DNA of 64,000 bases, taken from the NCBI GenBank assembly GCA_035048495.1, contig CM068551.1, positions 11,781,248-11,845,247 on the forward strand, given 5' to 3'. The DNA comes from Euptelea pleiosperma (Eukaryota > Streptophyta > Magnoliopsida > Ranunculales > Eupteleaceae). The notes beneath the pieces are model-generated. The model made no database searches, was not told the origin of the DNA, and was given only the letters and a program-made list of their open reading frames with translations. Shown here piece by piece: positions 45,947-57,206 of the stretch. A program made the translations under genes and the position numbers. Position 1 is the stretch's first letter; every line of letters starts with the position of its first letter.

Positions 45947-47302
45947 TGTAAGGAATATTTTCATATTTTATGTTTGGCAAAGATTCTGTATGACATAAAA
46001 CTATTCATGTAACCGTTCCTACAAGCACCAGTGTAGTGTGAAGATGTCGTGGTATGTATACTTCATCGACTACGTGAAGACTAGAAGACAGAGACAGCAA
46101 GAATCAGACGGTTGACGATAGGAGTCATCTGAGTAACTGCTCATTTGTCGATTTGACATGTTCCAATCGATTGGACACGTCTGTAAAATTGATTGGAGTC
46201 TACGAGACAGAAAATGATCATAGCACAATCGATTGGAGACCTCTGTAAAATCGATTGGAGCCTAGGGGACAGAAACTTATTTAAGTTCGATCGATTGGAC
46301 TATGTACAATCGATTAGATTTACGAAGGAAATTGCCATCCGTACAAGGCCAATCGATTGGACCCAAAACCCAATCGATTGGACTTCACACGGATTGAGTC
46401 TTTCTTAGATCCAAAATTCTTGTTCCTACGATCCCACGTTCTACAAGGCTCAGGGTTACAAATTCTATAAATATAACCCTTCTATACCTTCTCAAAATAC
46501 ACTTCTACACTTCAAGAGAGGGAAGAAAAGGTTTATTTATTAGAGTGTTCATTCGAAGAGCAATAAGCTATTTATTCCATACGCATCTTGTGAGCTTTTT
46601 CCTCTTCTTGATCAAAGCCAAGTACTTGATCCATTACTCAGCCTAGGTCCTCCACTTAGATATTTGACCTAGTAGCCTGAGTATACCAATGTGACTCAAC
46701 ACTATTGAGCAACCTAGGGTTCAGGGTGTACTGAATCATTCACCTTCGGCAAAGGCTGGATTGTTGAGAATTAAGATTGGAGTGGCTGATCGATGGTAGG
46801 TTTGGGGTGTACCAAACTGAACAAGCGGACAAGGCTTCTTGACTGGGAGGACGCGCGTGGTATCGTAGCGTTGATTCAAAGGATGTGGACACATCGGTAG
46901 TAGGCCTTGGCTAAGGTTGAAAGCTGTATTTGCAAAGGTGCTGCGTAAGTAACTTTTGTTTCGTTTAACTTTTCAGTTAGTGATACTTTCCGTCTTGACG
47001 TGATCCCGTGGTTTTTTTCTTGGTTAAGGTTTTCACGTAAAAACCTCTTGTCTTGTGTGATTGTTTATTTGTATTCCGCTATTAATATTGATTAAAACAA
47101 ACGATGAAAAGAAAATATACCACGGAGGTATATTCGATTTGAATCGGTTGTGATAATCCTTTATCAAACAACTAAGGCATGCGATTTTTTCCCTTACCAT
47201 AGACGAGTAAAACTGTTTAGGTATAATTAATATTTTAAATAACTAATCAACCCCCCTTCTAGGTATTTCTGATTAAAGAAAATGGACCGGTGGTTATTTT
47301 CA
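45947..47302 (+). repeat. 3' LTR of copy B
   Basis: 1356 bp, from TGTAAGGAATATT to GGTTATTTTCA. CCAAT-palindrome array at about 46150-46385, fewer units than in copy A; TATAAATA at 46465-46472. Confidence 0.88.
46465..46472 (+). promoter_or_regulatory. LTR TATA-like box
   Basis: TATAAATA, about 80 bp downstream of the last CCAATCGATTGG unit. The probable transcription start lies near 46495-46505. Confidence 0.65.
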
Positions 47303-47653
47303 GCAAGCTCTACAAACTGCCAGCCACTGGAGCACATCCACTGACTTGACCGTCATAGTATCATTGGTAGGTACCCTGCCCACCCTGGTTGTAATCTTCA
47401 AGAAGAGAAGATTATCGGACGCATGGGTGATTTCAGCAAGCTCGAACAAACTTATGACGATCGCATCTAAAGTCGTTGGGCATCTAGCTCCTAGATCGGA
47501 GGGAGTATTCATCTAAAATATGTATTCAACACCGAAAAGATTCTCAACAAGGCATGTAGGCCCAATGACTGTCCGATTCATCTACAGACCGAGGATCTGA
47601 TTCTTTAGGGAATGTGCGAGCAAGATCCGATATTTTGCACCCACAAATGTGAC
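47303..47653 (-). other. Unassigned coding-like stretch next to copy B
   Basis: A - strand open frame (47512-47300) reads TTLDAIVISLFELAEITHAS and LLFLKITTRVGRVPTND and looks protein-like, but I do not recognise it. It runs into the LTR end, so copy B may have landed in an older coding sequence whose other half is off the left edge. Confidence 0.35.
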
Positions 47654-47860
47654 TATCAAAAATAGAAACTTTCAAACTTTTCATGCAAATTGTCATGTTC
47701 TTATGTGGCATGAAGCTAGCTAATTAATATTAATTTGATTAAAGTAATATTTATGTGGCTACCTACATGACATTAAATGCCTAGTTATGAATAAATAAAT
47801 AATCTATGTCATCATGTTCTAAAATGTTAAGTGTAGGGTGTATACACAGACAATTGCTTG
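47654..47860 (+). repeat. Direct repeat, left copy
   Basis: About 85% similar by eye to 53383-53583 (shared TTTCATGCAAATTGTCATG, GTGGCTACCTACATGACAT, AGGGTGTATACACA). Probably LTR remnants of an old element that hosted the Helitron. Confidence 0.7.
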
Positions 47861-48747
47861 CATGTATGCACTATATGTATGTATATTAAAATATAAGTAT
47901 TTAATTAATTAATAAATATATGTTATGATCATGAAATAAATAAACCAACTACATAATAAATATCAAAAATATTATACACACATACGGACGTTAAAACAGT
48001 CCTCAAATTGTGGGTTCCACATGAAAATCCCCAAAATCCTTGAAAATCAAAATTTCCTAAACATCCCGAAAGTCACAAAATATATTTTAAAGGCCAAATA
48101 ATTTCAATATAAGTCAATTAAAAACATAAATTCAGCCTGATTGGTAATTTATAGCCATTGGATCCGAGTACCTCAAAATAATGCTTGAATCCCATAGCTG
48201 AAAAATCAACCCATGAAAAAGACTAAAATCTAACACTTATACCTTCAATCTGGATAATTTTGGTATGTAGGTCCACATAGGGATTGTGGGATGGGCCAAA
48301 CATCCATGCGGTCATCGGTCTCTAAAAGAATGCCATGTGGATGCCTAGATAAAAAAAAACTCCATTATCAAACTTTTTCTCCGTAGGTGGTGGCAAGCAT
48401 CCAAGACCTTAGAGGGGAGGTCGCAAGCGAGATTTGAGAGAGGGTGGGCATTCTACTCCCTTTCACTATAAGTTAAAAGGGTATTTTTGGAAGGGTCATG
48501 ATGTACACCAAAAGATCGCTATTCGCTAGAGAAGAATGTTACCGAAGAACGATAGAAATGGGATGGGAGGGTTGCAGTTGCTTGTCAAAAGTGGCAGAGC
48601 CTGGGGAGGGATAATAAGGAAAGAATTAAGATAGGAAAATATCAATAAAGGAAAGTATTATTTCTTTAAGATTACTATTAATTGGGTTAAATTATTTCTA
48701 TCTTCATAGTTTAGACTACTTTCTATTTTATTCCATTCTTATCATTA
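47861..48747. other. Old LTR-like non-coding sequence
   Basis: No gene seen. The style (conditional TATA, leader) continues at 51576 after the Helitron. Confidence 0.4.
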
Positions 48748-49153
48748 TCTATACTAAAGCTCGGCACTGCTGAGGTAGCGCTTCCTCCATCTTTTTTACA
48801 GTCTTTTTTTCCAAAAATACACTCTTCCTAACCATTTCCAAAAATAGCCCTTCACAATGGAATCAATGTTCTTAACAAATTAATATGGACATATTGGACT
48901 TTCTCTCAATCAAAACCTTTCCCCTCCCAACCTCATTCCCTCTCTACTTTCCCGAAATGACGTTTGGGCATGTGTAGGGTTTGCAAAGGAACCTCCAAAC
49001 CCTCTTCTTCCTCCTCTCCTTCGGTTACCACTTCGATCTCCCTCACCCAGACCGTCAATGGTTCTCACCAACTCAAGATTAATGAGTATTCTTTGTTGTT
49101 ATTTTATAAAACCCGATTCTAACCAATCTATCCATTTCCCTATAGGATTCACC

Positions 49154-49249
49154 ATGAAAGAGAAAAGAAATAGAGAGGGAAAGGGCGAAGAGCTTAGCAT
49201 TAAAGAACTTGCTTCCAATTTCTCCAATTATAGAGAGCAGGTTCAATTG
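49154..49249 (+). pseudogene. Captured SPF30/SMNDC1-like first exon
   Basis: ATG at 49154. The frame includes EELSIKELASNFSNYREQVQ, then a GTATG splice donor at 49250. The motif resembles the conserved N-terminus of splicing factor SPF30 (about LS..ELASNLS.YKEQL..V) at the matching exon end. Only about 32 codons are present, preceded by a plausible 5' UTR. The rest of the gene is not seen; this is a Helitron-borne fragment by inference. Confidence 0.55.
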
Positions 49250-49785
49250 GTATGTGCTCCGTGCTTATCCGCCCATTTATTCAAAAATTTCATTGAGTTT
49301 CAGTGGGCCAGATCCGTTGTTGCACAAAAGATATGATACTTTAGAGGTTATTCATCCCCATCTTATTTTCAAATATAATGTTTAGTTTACTAACATTTTT
49401 AAATCATCGAAAATTTTTTTAATGATTCCTTTGAAACTTGCATACGGTAATTTTCCCATCGTTCTTCAATCATTTATTCTTTATTTTTCTCATTTTTATT
49501 ATGTTTCAATACCATGTTTTGCTTCAATTTGTCTCTATATTTCGATTCGTGGATTTCCTATTCTGAAATTTTTATCAAATTAATATTTTCTGTATAAACC
49601 GATCAAGTTTGGAGATAACACCCAATCTATAACATGGACCTTCCAGCAAAACTTTATCAGACTTGACTGGATTCTTCTCCTTAAAAAAGGATAGGACTTC
49701 GCTTAAAATATTTTAGATAAAAAAATACAAATACATTTTGAAAATGCTACCCATAATTTAATGTGTAGTAATTACTTACGGCAAA

Positions 49786-49906
49786 AATACGAAGATCAGC
49801 ATGAATAGTGGTGATGACATTATCAACTTCACGCAACTTTGTTGCCTCTTTGAGAATTCTTAAATAGCCTTTCTTTATGCCAATTGCAAATACCATACCT
49901 GCAATT
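49786..49906 (-). pseudogene. Unrecognised exon fragment in the Helitron
   Basis: The - strand reads GMVFAIGIKKGYLRILKEAT, then KLREVDNVITTIHADLRIFA, bounded by AG and GTAAG signals. It looks like a real exon. A second piece at about 50461-50392 reads LKLFKALTDSKTKADMTRV. Both are on the - strand and may come from one gene; no family assigned. Confidence 0.4.
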
Positions 49907-51575
49907 CAGTAAAGCATATCTAAAATTAATCAAAATTGGTCAACTAAATCATTCAAGAACACAAGAATCTATATGACAAATGATTAATATAACCCCAATA
50001 GTGCAAAGTTACATAGCCCCAAAAGCATAAATATACAAAAAAAAACTTGATAGATTCAGAGGATATAGCCCATTGTTTGGCCAATCAAGATTGATGGCAT
50101 CGGTACCTTTTGGATATATAACATGTGACAATATCATTGACTAAATGGTTTAAAACTCGCCAACTTTTGTCTCATTTGGTCATGATCACAGTTCAACGCC
50201 AACTTCTCTTAACCTTATTACATTTAAGAACTGAAAGATAAGAGATAACACGAGCAGAATAAAGATCCATTACCTATATATTCAGTATAGATGAAAAGTT
50301 AGATCAAAATCCAAAATGTGCAAAATAAAAGACATTCTTTGCTTATGTTTTACAAATAAACATAATAGTAAATAAAAAAGAATACACTTATTCACTCTGG
50401 TCATATCAGCCTTAGTTTTTGAGTCAGTTAGAGCCTTGAACAGCTTCAATATCGATGCCTAGAATTAAACATTTAGTTTCCAGATACAAGAACATTCCAA
50501 TTTTAAACAAAATACAATATAATAAAAGATCGTATTGCAAATTACACCGAGCCATAAATTAGACCAAGGTAACTATGAGCTTACCTGATTTCGCTGCAAA
50601 CAGTTGCACAAATATAGAAACTCATGTCATGTTATTTTCTTTTAATATCAATGAGGCCATAAAAAATCAATGAGTCCATACACTTTACTAAGACAAACAT
50701 AATCTCTGATTACCAATCCAATGATCTGTATTTTTTGCTACACATGGTCATTTTTGTTAATGAAACACGACATTCAACGAGAATTTTTTTACTTCGATTC
50801 TCTTTATTCAAACTTTGCATATGAATATAAAGGATTGTAAAAGGAAAAATTATTAAAGGTTATGATGATAAGATTCTATTCTCTCTAACAACATCTGAGA
50901 TGAATAAACCCATCTTTACGAAATACAAAGAACAGATTACATCTCTAGAAAAACTATTTGAAATGTGAAATTCGAATCATCTTTTCATTGCCTAATGCAT
51001 ATTTGTTCTTCCAATTATTTGGAATGATATTCGATTTTAGTTTAGTTTCATGTTTGTTAATCTGTTAATCATCATTAATTCCTTAAAAAATTATACTTGC
51101 ATTCCCATTTTTTGTGTTTTTCAATGCGACCTTGTATTGCTGCTTTAAAAAATATGCTCGATGACAGAATGATGCTTTCTTCAAATAAAAAAGTCGAGGA
51201 TGGCCGCATTGAAGAGGTATTCTTTTAGCCTAAGTAACAAACCATAAAATTGATTCTTAAGCAATGGAGATTCCGACCATTAAATGACAATTTATCAAAA
51301 AATGCTACTCCGCTTGCATTTTTTGTGGACTTGGGTGTTGAGATTGATGACCTTAGATCATGTGAATGTTTACAATCTCTTCAATATATTCTAAACCGTA
51401 TGATGTATGGGCTTCATCTTTGTAGTATTGCATATCGTTATGTATAATAAAACAAAATTTTTAAGTTGAATTTATTAAAAGTGCCATTTATGCAATTACA
51501 AGAATGCAAAAAAGTTTAATTTTAATATGAAAAATTATTCTAACTGTGCCCGGGCACAGGCTATCGATTCCTAGT

Positions 51576-53382
51576 TATAATCTATAAAAAGGGAGCTCAG
51601 TTGTCTCCCCCTCTTATGGGCTTCAATAAAGAAGGGCCGAAATCTTATCCTCCAACTGGATGGTGGATCTCAGCCACTCCAACTCGATTTTGGCAAATGC
51701 TTTGTTGGGGAGTGCCATGGCACTGGCCACCCCTAGTTCTCTATAAAACCCGTGAGAGGTCGAAGTATTGATCACCCCCATTTTATTCAATGAACTCCGA
51801 TTTCTATCAAGGCCCGCAATATGTTGTTGGTTGTGTTATGCATCAGGTGTAATACATGTGCAACATGCGTAATCAACTTGTTAATTAATACTTGGGTTTA
51901 TTGGACCTTCGCACCCATTATCAACTTGTTGATTTGTGGTCATTTGATTTGAGTATCCCAAATAATTTTCAAATCACACGGCTAAAAATCAACCCTCGAA
52001 AAAACTCAAAAACCAATGGATATATATTATCAACCAATCAGACATTTGATGGTTTGTACTTTGTAGGTTCACCTAAGGATCACCAATCATCCGTTCGATC
52101 AGTTGTCACCAATAGTCCTCCACAACGTGGGATATACATCCACTTCGTTGAGGAAAAATGGATTCTTTGTCGATATCTATATTCAAAAACTCACTGAGTA
52201 GACTCAAGAATTGGCCGAGTCGACTCGACTAGGTCGTATTTCGAGTGGACTCGCCATACAAACTTGGACTTGCAAGTTTTTCCGAGTGGACCAGGAAACT
52301 CAACCGAGTCAACACAAATCACGGCCGAGTCGACTCAAATTTCTTTTACTTTTTTTATATTTTATGATTTCTTAAAGGTTTTTTAATATATATTATTTAC
52401 TATATATTTAAATATTTAATAATTAATTTAATGACTTGCCGAGTCGACTCCCAAGTCATCGAGGTGACTCGACTCGATGGACTTCCGAGTCAAGTCTGAG
52501 TTTCAAGTTTTAAAACATTGGTCAATATAAGGTTTGGAGAGAAAGATTCAGATAGGACAGAAACACTGCTTTGGCCCACCTTTTGTTGAACCCTTTAGGA
52601 CAAAAAATTAACATGATTGTTGATTTCCAACCATTAGATTTTAATGACCCAAATGATGCTCGAATTCACGGCTAAAAATCAAGTTATGAAAAGACTCAAA
52701 TCCAATAGCTAGAATTACTAGTAGGGCTTATTTTCGGTGAGGATGATCTCCTCACCACTGAGATCATCCGCCAAAAATAATCTGGCCAGTCTGAGTTTTC
52801 TGATCCCACCAAAATGTACTCTTCATTGTGAGCTAGCCATTCATTTTCTGAAGAGCAAATTTAGTGGGGTTAGAAACTTCAGAATTATCTATTAATTTAA
52901 AGGATGATCTCAATGATGAGGAGATCATAATCAGCCCTTGGGGCTCTCCCATGTGGGCCCCATAGCGTTCGTCTGAGTCAAACCCCAAGTGACCTTATAA
53001 CAACTCATAATTTATCTATTGAGAATTGGGGGTTAGGTAGATGTGGGGCCTTTCGCAGTTGCCTCGATAATGGTTGAGCCGGTCCTGTGCACTTCTTGCT
53101 AGATATACACAAAAAATCAGCTTGACTGCTTTTTAGCACATTTTAAGGAGTGATTCTAGCCATTGGAGTCTAGAATTATTTTGGGTAGCTGATTCCATTA
53201 GATAGAAATCAGCAATCAAATTGATTTTTGGTGGTGTAGTACCACCAAGGGGTGTTTCAAACATCCATGTGATCAGTAGTCCCCAAAAAGTACGCTACGT
53301 AGCTTTTTAAGCACAGCGCACAATGAGACATCAAGCAATTTTCCCCATTTTATCCCGATTCCTGACAGGTGATTATATCACG
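51576..53382. other. Old LTR-like sequence with TATA and repeats
   Basis: TATAAAAAG at 51583 followed by a leader-like stretch. A foldback lies at 52180-52521. Otherwise no gene recognised; the frame 51892-52197 is not convincing. Confidence 0.4.
52180..52521. mobile_element. Foldback / MITE-like element with CGAGTCGACTCG motifs
   Basis: The left half (AACTCACTGAGTAGACTC, GGCCGAGTCGACTCG) pairs roughly with the complement of the right half (GAAACTCAGACTTGACTC, GGGAGTCGACTCGG). The centre is AT-rich. Precise ends and TSD not determined. Confidence 0.5.
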
Positions 53383-53583
53383 TGACTGCCAAAAGTAAAA
53401 ACTTTCTAACTTTTTCATGCAAATTGTCATGTGCTTGTGTGGCATTAAGCTATCTAATTAATATTAATTTGATTACAGTAAGGTTTGTGTGGCTACCTAC
53501 ATGACATCAAATGCCTAATTGTGAGTAAAATAAATAATCTATGTCATCATGTTCTAGAATGTTAAGAGTAGGGTGTATACACA
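53383..53583 (+). repeat. Direct repeat, right copy
   Basis: Partner of 47654-47860. It is cut by the Athila LTR at 53586. Confidence 0.7.
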
Positions 53584-53585
53584 CA

Positions 53586-56185
53586 TGAAACAAGGTTTTT
53601 TCGTCGTTGAAAGATCAACCTTTATTTCAACACTATTTTTAATTTGATCCAAGACTTTTATCATGTAAAATGAGCAAATTTGCACAGTGGTTTTGTGTCG
53701 GATGTTGATCCGCACTCGAATTAGTTATGTTAGCACAATCAAGAACGTGAAATGACGAATTTTTTTACAGAAAATGCTTCAAAAAGTGATGGAAAATTCC
53801 AAGAAACAGTGGAGGGATGAGAATGGTGATGAATGATTTAAAATATAATTGTTTGATGGAGAAATTATTAAGATCTAATAGAACAATAACTAGGAGGAGA
53901 AAACAATCATAAGAATCAAGAATGGCAAAAGTGAAAATCAAAACTCTTCATTAACTCAAACGTGTATACAATGCCTTTAAAAGAACTACCTTGAATCATG
54001 CTCTCTTGAATCAATTTCCTACATCTTTGAAAAAAATTAAATAAAAAGCATTTAAATGAGTTAACTAGAAAGCGTGATAATGGAATGTTAGAAAGAGAGA
54101 AAAGAAGGATGATTCTCACACAATGGCAGGCTACAAGAAAATGTTGATGGTGGTCGTTTATGGGCAGCACGCACAAGGCGGTGGAAGGAGTAGCCGATGC
54201 ACTTGTAGGCAGTCCAAGGGAGGATGTGGAGTTGAGTTGCAAGGATGACTGTGCACTTGAAGGACAACAACGATTTGCTGGGCTGTTTGTAGGGGGAGAG
54301 AGAGGATGTTCAACGGTTTGGAATGTTGCACAGCATGTCGAGATTGCGAGTGGCCTTGATGGAGGAAGGATGTGGTAATAATTGTTGCCGTTGGAAGATG
54401 AGGATATATGGAGGGCGAACTGGTGCGTAGTGTGTTGATGAGTTGCAGACCTACAATGGTGAACGAGTTCTGCTAGGAATACCAGCCAGTGATGGTAGAT
54501 GAAGAAGATGACGCCCGAAGGTGGAGATCTAGCCGAATGAGAACCAGGTGAGGGAGAGAAGTGAGACGTTAAGAGGAGTCCAGCCACCTCTGACCGTGGT
54601 TCAGCATGGAGAGGTAATGGTGGATGGTGGTGGTTGTCCTCTTCTTCTTTCTTCTCTTCTTCCCTTTTTTTTTCTTCTTTTGATTTTTTTTTTTTAGGTT
54701 TTTTTTTCTTTGAAAACAGCTTGAGAGAGAAGAAGATAATGGAGTGGTGATGAGGACGGCTCTTGATTTGAGTATGGAGATTAGGGTTTATGGTGAGGAC
54801 GGATTTTTTTGGAAGAGATAGAGTTCTTTTCTTGCTTTCAAAAACATGGATAGATTGCCAAAAACGTGGAGAGTTGATATGATTTGAGAGAGATTTTTGG
54901 GTTGTGAATGGAGAGATCCCTCAATAGAAACCATGAGTTTCTATTTATTAGAGACCCACGGTTTTAAAATTCAAAACTCCCCCTCTTCTTCCCAAAACAT
55001 TTTTTCTTTCTAAAACAACTCTCAAATTTTCCTAAGATTACTTTAAATCACCACCGTTTGATCTCTTGTGTGATAATGGCCTATCAACAGTTTTTCCTCC
55101 TTTTCTTGCTAAACAAAATCCAAGCAAAATCGTCAATAACCCAGCCACCTCTTCTTTCCTTAATCGTCTCCCATCAATTGCATTTAAAAGTCCACTTTGT
55201 GAAAAGATTTTTCTTTTGAAAACTTTCTTCTTTTAAAAGCTTCTCTTTCTAGGGTTCTTTTTAAAACATGAGGAAAGAATTCCATTTTTAGGTGAAACCG
55301 TGGGGTCCATATTTTATTTTAATCAAGGTTGTGGGTCACTTTAAATCAATCGAAGATGTGGGGCCTACTAGATGGCTAAGCCGTGGGGTCCATACCCATA
55401 TCTTAGCTCGGCTTTGGCCCATACGTTTGGACGTGGAATGATGAGGGACATAGGATGCGTGATGGATGATCGGAAGAGTGAGTAGATGATCTACTGATGA
55501 TCAGACAGTGGAAGTGGATGATGATGATTGGATGGATCATCGGACAGTGGAGATCATCCAAGGCAAGCCCTAGGATAGGGTGATTATGAAAGGAAAGAGG
55601 ATCAGATGGTTGATTGTAGAGAGAGGGTTTAGAGAGAGGAGATAAATTATTACAAAAATAAAGAGAAAGTGCTAGCAAAGGGTCTTGAACCATAGACTTG
55701 GTCTTCTGCGAGCTTTACCAACTAAACAAGTTTTCATCTGGTGTTAGTCAATTGAGCTTTAATCTCCTTAGTCTCTTCTCGAGGAGCTTGGCTCTCTTAT
55801 CTCTTGATCTTCTCTCAAGCTTTTTCGACTCTCTGGCTCTCCCAACATTTGGCATATATCTTCTTATTCTCAACCTGTTGGATCATGAAGTTTGATCCTA
55901 GACTCTGGCAATCAGTTGTGGGCCCACAATCCATCAAAATTGTGCAATCAGGTTTCTGCGATAGAAAAAGCACGTAATGAGGCTTAATCGAAATCACTTT
56001 ATATCTTGACTTCCCGAAATGTGTTTAATTCATGAGAATAGTCGATTTTCGTCTATACAATGTGTTCTACGCAATGGAAGAAACTTTTACATGAAAAAGT
56101 CGACAAAAAGAGAAAGTTTACATAGGAGAATGTGACAACGCTAAAAGGATAATGGCTTAAAATAAGCACTTTTGAGCAAATATCA
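53586..56185 (-). repeat. 3' LTR of the Athila-type element
   Basis: 2600 bp. The - strand starts TGATATTTGCTCAAAAG and ends CCTTGTTTCA. It holds TC-rich and coding-like stretches (the - strand frame 54587-53916 is part of the LTR, not a gene). Confidence 0.83.
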
Positions 56186-57206
56186 CAACCCCCAACCAGT
56201 ATATTGCTAATCCTTGGCAATTAGTGCGAGATAAGTGAGCTCACAAGGGCTTGGCACATGCTGAAAAACTTGTTCGCATTACTTCAGAAAAACTCTATTT
56301 TGTCGGTTTATTTCAAGGATGTAAGAAATCATTCAGAAATTAGAACGTAGTCAGTAAAATCTACAAGTAGACATTTGAACCAAAGATTACTCAGACTTAG
56401 CGTGTGTGTGTGCTCAACATCATCCTTATCTAGTCGTAAAGATTCTCCGATCACCTGATCAAAGACTGTATGCCTTGACCTTAAGTCTCACTTGTTTACC
56501 ATTCAGAAGTGAATCACTCAGAAGTGGTTTTATTTTTCTCTTGAGTCATATGCGAGGAGATAGATTTTTGAAACTGACAAAAATCTTACACATACCATTT
56601 AGAAATGAGAAAAATAGAAGATTTAGGAGATCTCGTGATTGGAATGTCACATCGCTCAAGAGTGTCAGATCAAACTCTATAGTTTCTCTTTTCTCTATTC
56701 TCCACATTCTGTGATGGTGCTAACCTAGAATCAAATAAGGCTTGCTAAGGTTATATAGAGGCTTAGGAAATGGTTATATTCAGGGTTTTAAATTCTGAGA
56801 GGATATCTTACTGTTCTTTGCAACTTTTCTCGAGGGTGATGACACCATTTCCTCGATTTTCTTCTTTTCCATTTTTCTTTGTCTTTTTGACATTGTTCTA
56901 CCAGCTTTCTTTTTCTGTTTCTTTTTTTCTTTTTTTCTTTCTTTTCTGTTCATGTTTCCTTTTAGCTTGAACCTTTAGTTTTTCTTTTCTTTTCTCGATT
57001 TCTCTTTTTTCATGGTGTGATCTTACAAATAACTCATTTATCCTTCTCAGAAGTAGGTGTTTGAGTTGTGCTCATTTCAGAGATTGGACTTTTGGTTGAC
57101 GGGTTAACAAGAAAAGGTTTTCATTATAGGCTCGAGGGTTTCTAACGGTGTAGATGTTAGGTAAGCTAAAAAGGTCTGATTGGTTTAGAAAGATGGCCTA
57201 CATCAT

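Larger units (their letters stand above)
1..47302 (+). mobile_element. Outermost gag-only LTR retrotransposon (copy B), 5' end off window
   Basis: The pieces of this element are 1-2061, 41714-42151, 43183-43353 and 45781-47302; everything between is later insertion. The pieces were assigned by matching copy A (reverse strand, 4274-36540) segment by segment: gag end, a non-coding stretch containing the phrase near 1556/7362, a shared stretch at about 42080-42140 versus 6300-6390, a polypurine tract ending at 45946, then an LTR starting TGTAAGGAATA. The 5' LTR and primer site are outside the window, so its own TSD cannot be checked. No pol domain is seen between gag and the polypurine tract. 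The family is copia-like by its gag. I infer it is non-autonomous and would need proteins from another element. Confidence 0.85.
48748..51575 (+). mobile_element. Non-autonomous Helitron, 2.8 kb
   Basis: The 5' end TCTATACTAAAGCTC follows an A. The 3' end has a perfect 16-bp hairpin palindrome (CTGTGCCCGGGCACAG, 51544-51559), then 11 bases, then CTAGT followed by T. These are the defining plant Helitron features: TC start, hairpin, CTRRT end, A/T target. No Rep/helicase gene is present. It contains gene-like exon fragments. Confidence 0.85.

Noticed and set aside
53916..54587. A 223-codon - strand open frame
   Set aside because: Lies in the 3' LTR of the Athila element; composition is Ser/His/Pro from TC-rich repeats and it has no counterpart in the sister LTRs.
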